Source of the DNA: Ponticaulis koreensis DSM 19734
Lineage (GTDB): Bacteria > Pseudomonadota > Alphaproteobacteria > Caulobacterales > Hyphomonadaceae
Assembly (NCBI RefSeq): GCF_000420665.1
Contig: NZ_ATVJ01000001.1
Location: 2,117,588 to 2,181,587 of the forward strand
Direction: 5' to 3'
Length of the DNA stretch: 64,000 bases
The position numbers were made by a program, and so were the translations under genes. Under the pieces are notes generated by a model. It saw only the letters and a list, made by a program, of their open reading frames with translations. It was not told the DNA's origin and did not search any database. The stretch's first letter is position 1. Every line of letters begins with the position of its first letter. Positions 59,903 through 64,000 of this stretch are shown one piece after another.

Positions 59903-61249
59903 ATGACCGTCAATGCACCTGTAGAAACAAACTCGCAGCCGAAAGTAGGCATCGTCTCTCTCGGCTGCCCGAAAGCGCTTGTTGATTCCGAGCGTATCGT
60001 GACCCGTCTGCGCGCTGAAGGCTATGCGATTGCGCCGGACTATAAGGGCGCGGACCTCGTTCTCGTAAATACATGTGGCTTCCTCGACTCTGCGCGGGAC
60101 GAAAGCCTTGATGCAATTGGCGAAGCAATTGCCGAAAACGGCAAAGTCGTCGTGACAGGCTGTCTGGGGGCCGAGCCGGATGTTATCCGTGAGCGCCACC
60201 CTAAGGTTCTGGCGATCACAGGTCCGCATCAGTACGAGCAGGTCATGAATGCGGTGCACGAGAACGTTGCGCCGCCACCTAACAAATATCTCGACCTTGT
60301 TCCGGAAACTGGCCTGCGCCTCACGCCGCGCCATTATGCCTATTTGAAAATCTCAGAAGGTTGCCACAACAAGTGCAGCTTCTGCATCATTCCGAAACTG
60401 CGCGGTGACCTAGTATCCCGCCCGATCGATCATGTCCTGCGCGAAGCAGAGCAGCTGGTGAATGCAGGTGTTCAGGAGCTGATGGTGATCAGTCAGGACA
60501 CGTCGGCGTACGGCCTTGATGTGAAATACGAGCCACGCATGTGGAAGGACGAAGAATACCAGACGCGTTTCTTCGATCTCTGCAAAGGTCTCGGCACGCT
60601 CGATGCCTGGGTTCGCCTGCACTATGTGTATCCGTATCCGCACGTCGACAAAGTCATGCCGCTTATGGCGGAAGGTCATGTCCTGCCTTACCTCGATATT
60701 CCGTTCCAGCACGCCCACAACGATGTTCTGAAGCGCATGCGTCGCCCGGGTCAGGGCGGAGAAAAAGCGCTCGAGCGTATTCTTCAGTGGCGCAAGGATG
60801 TGCCGGACCTCACAATCCGTTCGACTTTCATTGTCGGCTTTCCGGGTGAAACAGAGGAACAGTTCGAGTTTCTGCTCGATTGGATGCGCGAAGCGAAAAT
60901 CGACCGCGCGGGCTGCTTTAAGTACGAAAACGTCGAGCATGCCGAAAGCCGCGCGCTGGACGATCACGTGCCTGAAGAGGTCAAGGAAGAACGCTGGCAT
61001 CGCTTCATGGAAGTTCAGGCGGAAATTTCTGCAGAACGCTCCAAAGCGCAGATTGGCAAGATCGTTGATGTCATTGTTGATAGCGTTGACGAAGACCGTG
61101 ACGTCGCTATTGGCCGGACCAAAGCTGATGCGCCTGAGATTGACGGCACTGTAGAGCTCGCCGAAGGCGGAGAGCTGGAGCCGGGCATGATCGTGGAAGC
61201 GCGCGTCGTTGGCGCAGATCATTACGACCTCTGGGCCGAGCCAGCTTAA
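59903..61249 (+). CDS. rimO: Ribosomal protein S12 methylthiotransferase RimO
   Basis: 448 residues, in order: the N-terminal MTTase domain with [17 protein letters not shown] and the Cys-containing [10 protein letters not shown] and VTGCLGAE, which bind the auxiliary cluster; the radical-SAM core with [18 protein letters not shown] (C-x3-C-x2-C); the [20 protein letters not shown] loop; and a C-terminal TRAM domain. It thiomethylates an aspartate of ribosomal protein S12. The motif set ([23 protein letters not shown]) separates it from MiaB. It stands after grxD, in keeping with its two Fe-S clusters. Confidence 0.96.
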   Translation: MTVNAPVETNSQPKVGIVSLGCPKALVDSERIVTRLRAEGYAIAPDYKGADLVLVNTCGFLDSARDESLDAIGEAIAENGKVVVTGCLGAEPDVIRERHPKVLAITGPHQYEQVMNAVHENVAPPPNKYLDLVPETGLRLTPRHYAYLKISEGCHNKCSFCIIPKLRGDLVSRPIDHVLREAEQLVNAGVQELMVISQDTSAYGLDVKYEPRMWKDEEYQTRFFDLCKGLGTLDAWVRLHYVYPYPHVDKVMPLMAEGHVLPYLDIPFQHAHNDVLKRMRRPGQGGEKALERILQWRKDVPDLTIRSTFIVGFPGETEEQFEFLLDWMREAKIDRAGCFKYENVEHAESRALDDHVPEEVKEERWHRFMEVQAEISAERSKAQIGKIVDVIVDSVDEDRDVAIGRTKADAPEIDGTVELAEGGELEPGMIVEARVVGADHYDLWAEPA

Positions 61250-61321
61250 ACGTCTTTTCCCCTGAACGGGTGAATTGCAAACTTGTGCCCTTGCCGTAAT
61301 GTTGCGGCAGGGGACACTTCT

Positions 61322-62011
61322 ATGATTCAATATCTGCGCCCGAGCTTCTGGCAGGCAGCTATCAAAGATCCGCTGACATGGCTCGCCATCTCTGTGGACT
61401 TTGTGCCTGTCATTCTGGTGTTTTTCTTCGGTTGGGGCGCAGCGCCTTTGGTTCTGCTCTACTGGGCAGAGAATGTGATTATTGGCGTGGTCACATTTCT
61501 CCGGATTATTGCATCGTCGATTGTGGGTCTCGGTAATTTTGGCTCAGTGTTTGGCTTTTTTCTGGCAGCGTTTTTCAGCGTACATTACGGCATGTTCTGC
61601 TTCGGGCACGGCGTGTTTCTGTTTTCATTCATCAATCTGCCTGGAGTTGAGATTGGGATCGGGCCTCCAGGGCCTGATGCGATCATGGAGATGCTTGGTG
61701 CTATTGTGATGGCCTATCCGGCGGCGCTCTATGCGATGGGGCTTATCTTTGCTTTTCAGCTCATCGCCGCGGTTATGGACTATTGGCCAAATCGGCAGCA
61801 TGACTATGCGTCGCCGCAGGAAGAAATGTTCTCCCCTTACGGCCGCATCATTGTGCTGCATGTTGGTGTGTTTGCAGGCGCCTTCGCGCTGCTTGCGATT
61901 GGCGATCCTGCGATTGGTGTACTCGCGCTCATTCTGTTGCGCATGGCGTTCAGCGTACTTGGACGCGCCTGGCGTGACAGGGAAAGAGGGACAGAAGGAA
62001 GCCGCGCCTAA
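61322..62011 (+). CDS. DUF6498-type multi-spanning membrane protein
   Basis: 229 residues from the ATG at 61322 (AGGGGA upstream). Six or so hydrophobic helices are seen: LTWLAISVDFVPVILVFFFGW, with helix break at GWGAAPLVLLYWAENVIIG (the YWAEN motif is typical of the family), GSVFGFFLAAFFSVHYGMFCF with FSVHYG, then AIVMAYPAALYAMGLIFAF and FAGAFALLAIG. The short C-terminal tail is basic. The function is not known. The gene overlaps the convergent purN by 4 bases. Confidence 0.75.
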   Translation: MIQYLRPSFWQAAIKDPLTWLAISVDFVPVILVFFFGWGAAPLVLLYWAENVIIGVVTFLRIIASSIVGLGNFGSVFGFFLAAFFSVHYGMFCFGHGVFLFSFINLPGVEIGIGPPGPDAIMEMLGAIVMAYPAALYAMGLIFAFQLIAAVMDYWPNRQHDYASPQEEMFSPYGRIIVLHVGVFAGAFALLAIGDPAIGVLALILLRMAFSVLGRAWRDRERGTEGSRA

Positions 62012-62628
62012 GCTTCGGCTTCGTCTTCAGCTTCGCGGTCAAGGAAGTCCTCAATCGCTTTAGCGAGGGCGCGCGGGTATAGGATATGCTCTCGCTCGAG
62101 GACACGCTCGGCCAATGTATCTGGCGTGTCGCCTTCCTGAATTGCAACGCGCTCCTGATCGATCACAGCGCCTTCATCCACGCCTTCGGTGACCCAGTGC
62201 ACGGAACAGCCTGCTTCGGCGTCTCCGGCCTCAATGGCACGCTTGTGCGTGTGCAGACCTGGATATTTCGGCAGAAGGGACGGGTGGATGTTGATCATCC
62301 GGCCTTCCCATTGCTCGGTGAACCAGCTTGTCAGAACGCGCATAAATCCGGCGAGCGCGATGAACTCCACATTGTGAAGTTCGAGCGTCTGCTGAACATC
62401 TTTCTCAAAAGACTCGCGGTCGTCGTACGCGCGGTGATCAATCGCCGCGATTGGCAGACCTTGCTCACTGGCCCATTCAAGGCCAGCAGCAGAATAGGAA
62501 TTAGATAGCACGAGAACCGGTTTTGCCACCACGTCTCCGTCGAGACAGGCTTCCACCAAAGTTTTCATGTTGGAGCCGCGGCCGGAAATGAAAATCGCCA
62601 GGCGGACCGGTTCTTCACGCTCAGGCAT
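62008..62628 (-). CDS. purN: Phosphoribosylglycinamide formyltransferase
   Basis: 206 residues; transfers formyl from 10-formyl-THF to GAR in purine synthesis. [19 protein letters not shown] is the phosphate loop region; [34 protein letters not shown] carries the catalytic Asn-His (NIHPSLLP), and [19 protein letters not shown] the catalytic Asp (VDEG). It overlaps the purM stop by 8 bases and is second in the purM-purN operon. Confidence 0.96.
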   Translation of the reverse strand: MPEREEPVRLAIFISGRGSNMKTLVEACLDGDVVAKPVLVLSNSYSAAGLEWASEQGLPIAAIDHRAYDDRESFEKDVQQTLELHNVEFIALAGFMRVLTSWFTEQWEGRMINIHPSLLPKYPGLHTHKRAIEAGDAEAGCSVHWVTEGVDEGAVIDQERVAIQEGDTPDTLAERVLEREHILYPRALAKAIEDFLDREAEDEAEA

Positions 62629-63643
62629 TCTTCAAATGTCCATACAGGAAGGCGTCTTCGCCGTTGAAGCGGAGGGCCGCCAGAACTTCTTCGACCTTCT
62701 CAGGCGCGACCGCGAGGATGATACCGATGCCCATATTGAACGTACGCCACATTTCAGCATCTTCGACATTGCCGACGGACTGCATCCATTCAAATACAGC
62801 TGGCGGCGTGTAGTCATCACCGTCGCGAACCGGCACCAGTGTATCCGGCAGCATACGCGGCAGGTTCTCGGTCACGCCGCCGCCGGTAATGTGAGCGAGG
62901 CCTTTAATGTGGCCGGATTTGATGAGCGGCAGAACGGATTTTACGTAAAGCTTGGTTGGCGTCAGCAGGGCTTCGCCAAGCGATTTGCCTTCAGCGAATG
63001 GCGCGTCTGCCGAAAGTTCGAGGCCTGACCGCTCGACGATTTTGCGGATGAGGGAATAACCGTTGGAGTGCGGCCCGGAAGACGAAATCGCAATAAGTGC
63101 GTCGCCGTCGGCCATCTGATCCATTTTCGGAAGAATGTTAGCGCGTTCGACCGCGCCAACGACGAAGCCTGCAAGGTCATAATGGCCCGGCGCATACATG
63201 CTCGGCATTTCGGCTGTCTCACCACCAATAAGTGCGCATCCGCTCTGGCGGCAGCCTTCAGCGATACCTGCAACTACCTCAGCAGCCGTATCCGTCTCCA
63301 ATTTGCCAGTGGCAAAATAGTCGAGGAAGAAGAGCGGTTCAGCGCCCTGTGCCAGAACGTCATTCACACACATGGCAACGAGGTCGATACCAATCGTCGT
63401 ATGGAAATTAGCTTCCTGAGCCAGCAGCAGCTTAGTGCCTACGCCATCTGTACCTGAAACCAGTACGGGATCATCATACCCGCAAGCCTTCAGATCGAAG
63501 AGGCCACCAAAGCCGCCGAGGTCGGATGCAACGCCCGTACGGAAAGTCGATTTTGCCAGCGGTTTGATCTTGTCGACCAGCTCATTGCCTGCATCGATGT
63601 CAACGCCTGCCTGGCGGTAGGTCATAGGAGAGGAATCTGTCAT
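62621..63643 (-). CDS. purM: Phosphoribosylformylglycinamidine cyclo-ligase
   Basis: 340 residues; closes the imidazole ring to form AIR using [23 protein letters not shown] is the usual opening, GGFGGLFDL and [15 protein letters not shown] supply the ATP site, and [29 protein letters not shown] is present with its conserved [11 protein letters not shown] core. [26 protein letters not shown] and [14 protein letters not shown] follow. Length is standard. It is divergent from a DUF2066 gene, a common alphaproteobacterial arrangement. Confidence 0.97.
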   Translation of the reverse strand: MTDSSPMTYRQAGVDIDAGNELVDKIKPLAKSTFRTGVASDLGGFGGLFDLKACGYDDPVLVSGTDGVGTKLLLAQEANFHTTIGIDLVAMCVNDVLAQGAEPLFFLDYFATGKLETDTAAEVVAGIAEGCRQSGCALIGGETAEMPSMYAPGHYDLAGFVVGAVERANILPKMDQMADGDALIAISSSGPHSNGYSLIRKIVERSGLELSADAPFAEGKSLGEALLTPTKLYVKSVLPLIKSGHIKGLAHITGGGVTENLPRMLPDTLVPVRDGDDYTPPAVFEWMQSVGNVEDAEMWRTFNMGIGIILAVAPEKVEEVLAALRFNGEDAFLYGHLKNA

Positions 63644-63726
63644 GAAGGCCCCGTTAGCATGGCTTCCCTGTTCTCGCCATATTCTCTGTCTTTAAACTTG
63701 AATAAATGACTGCTAGGACGAGTCGT

Positions 63727-64000
63727 ATGAAAAAGATTTCCGTATTGCTGAGCGCAGTCATTGCGCTTTTCATGGGCGCGACGTCAGCTCACGCTGATCT
63801 GCGTGATGTATACACGATTTCCAACATTCCAGTGGATCGCACAGCGAATACGACGCGAGAAGCCGAAGCGCAGGCGGTAGCCGAAGCCAAAATCATTGGT
63901 TTGTACCGTCTGATCGAGCGTCTGACCCTGGAAGAAGATCGTGCGCTGCTTGGCGAGGATTTCTACAGCTATTCAAATGCCAACGAACTGGCTGCGGCGG
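63727..64000 (+). CDS. DUF2066 domain protein, N-terminal part
   Basis: The first 91 codons are present and the gene runs off the window. A signal peptide is visible (MKKISVLLSAVIALFMGAT, cut near AHA). The mature start has VYTISNIPVDRTANTTREAE and then QAVAEAKIIGLYRLIERLT; together, the ISNIPVDxTAxxxxxAxxxAxxxG pattern is the usual opening of DUF2066 exported proteins. The function is unknown. It lies divergent from purM with 83 bases between, and in related genomes it is often followed by replication or CDP-alcohol genes, which cannot be checked here. Confidence 0.85.
   Translation, partial: MKKISVLLSAVIALFMGATSAHADLRDVYTISNIPVDRTANTTREAEAQAVAEAKIIGLYRLIERLTLEEDRALLGEDFYSYSNANELAAA

Noticed and set aside
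60410-61330. Antisense open frame of 306 codons opposite rimO
   Set aside because: It is a shadow of the rimO reading frame with no recognisable motif, signal or ribosome binding site.

Overview
The window looks like chromosomal DNA of a marine-type alphaproteobacterium of the Caulobacterales/Maricaulales (Hyphomonadaceae-like) kind. This is judged from gene order and protein types, not from a database search. The supporting signs are the conserved alphaproteobacterial blocks murA-DUF2948-hisD-UPF0262 and infA-maf-RNase E/G-yacG, the purM/purN pair divergent from a DUF2066 gene, an M20-astA-astD-astB arginine operon, and three large TonB-dependent receptors of the Caulobacter/sphingomonad type. 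I see no rRNA operon, CRISPR array, insertion sequence, integrase or phage gene. There is one tRNA gene, tRNA-Thr(GGT).

Layout. 1-8.3 kb: the tail of an enoyl-CoA hydratase, a VOC protein, a NupC nucleoside transporter followed by a TonB receptor, a glutathione S-transferase, a hotdog thioesterase, a GIN-domain lipoprotein, an acyl-CoA dehydrogenase, a small membrane protein and HspQ. 8.4-15.7 kb: Ppx/GppA with translationally coupled RlmE, a TetR regulator, a 1016-residue TonB receptor with a palindrome in its promoter region, and a cytochrome c'/cytochrome b561 pair. 15.7-20.9 kb: a divergent set of three predicted exported lipoproteins (two alpha/beta hydrolases against a PQQ quinohemoprotein dehydrogenase).

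21-45 kb is the accessory heart of the window, a pectin/polygalacturonate and hexuronate utilisation locus. It holds a pectate lyase, a GH43 glycosidase, two esterases, a TonB receptor, a TRAP transporter, UxaC, UxaA, a UxuB-type reductase, KduD, KdgK, KDPG aldolase and a LacI regulator. A long tightly packed operon runs leftward from uxaA and may end in a divergent PEP-carboxylase-like gene. Four copies of a palindromic sequence (core ACCGGTGTCAT; perfect form ATGACACCGGTGTCAT) sit in front of uxaA/uxaC, kduD, pectate lyase/FAH-family hydratase and the TonB receptor. They define a probable local LacI regulon. Together the genes suggest extracellular or periplasmic depolymerisation, TonB- then TRAP-dependent uptake, and conversion of galacturonate and unsaturated uronates to KDG, KDPG, pyruvate and glyceraldehyde 3-phosphate. 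KduI and KdgF are not in the window. A co-regulated FAH-family hydratase of unknown substrate stands where one might look for a replacement.

45-53 kb is housekeeping: tRNA-Thr, murA, hisD, infA, maf, a short RNase E/G, yacG and an OmpA-like porin with a run of 32 prolines. 53-64 kb: the arginine succinyltransferase pathway with an M20 hydrolase in place of AstE, BolA and a CGFS glutaredoxin, RimO, a membrane protein, purN/purM and the start of a DUF2066 gene cut by the window end.
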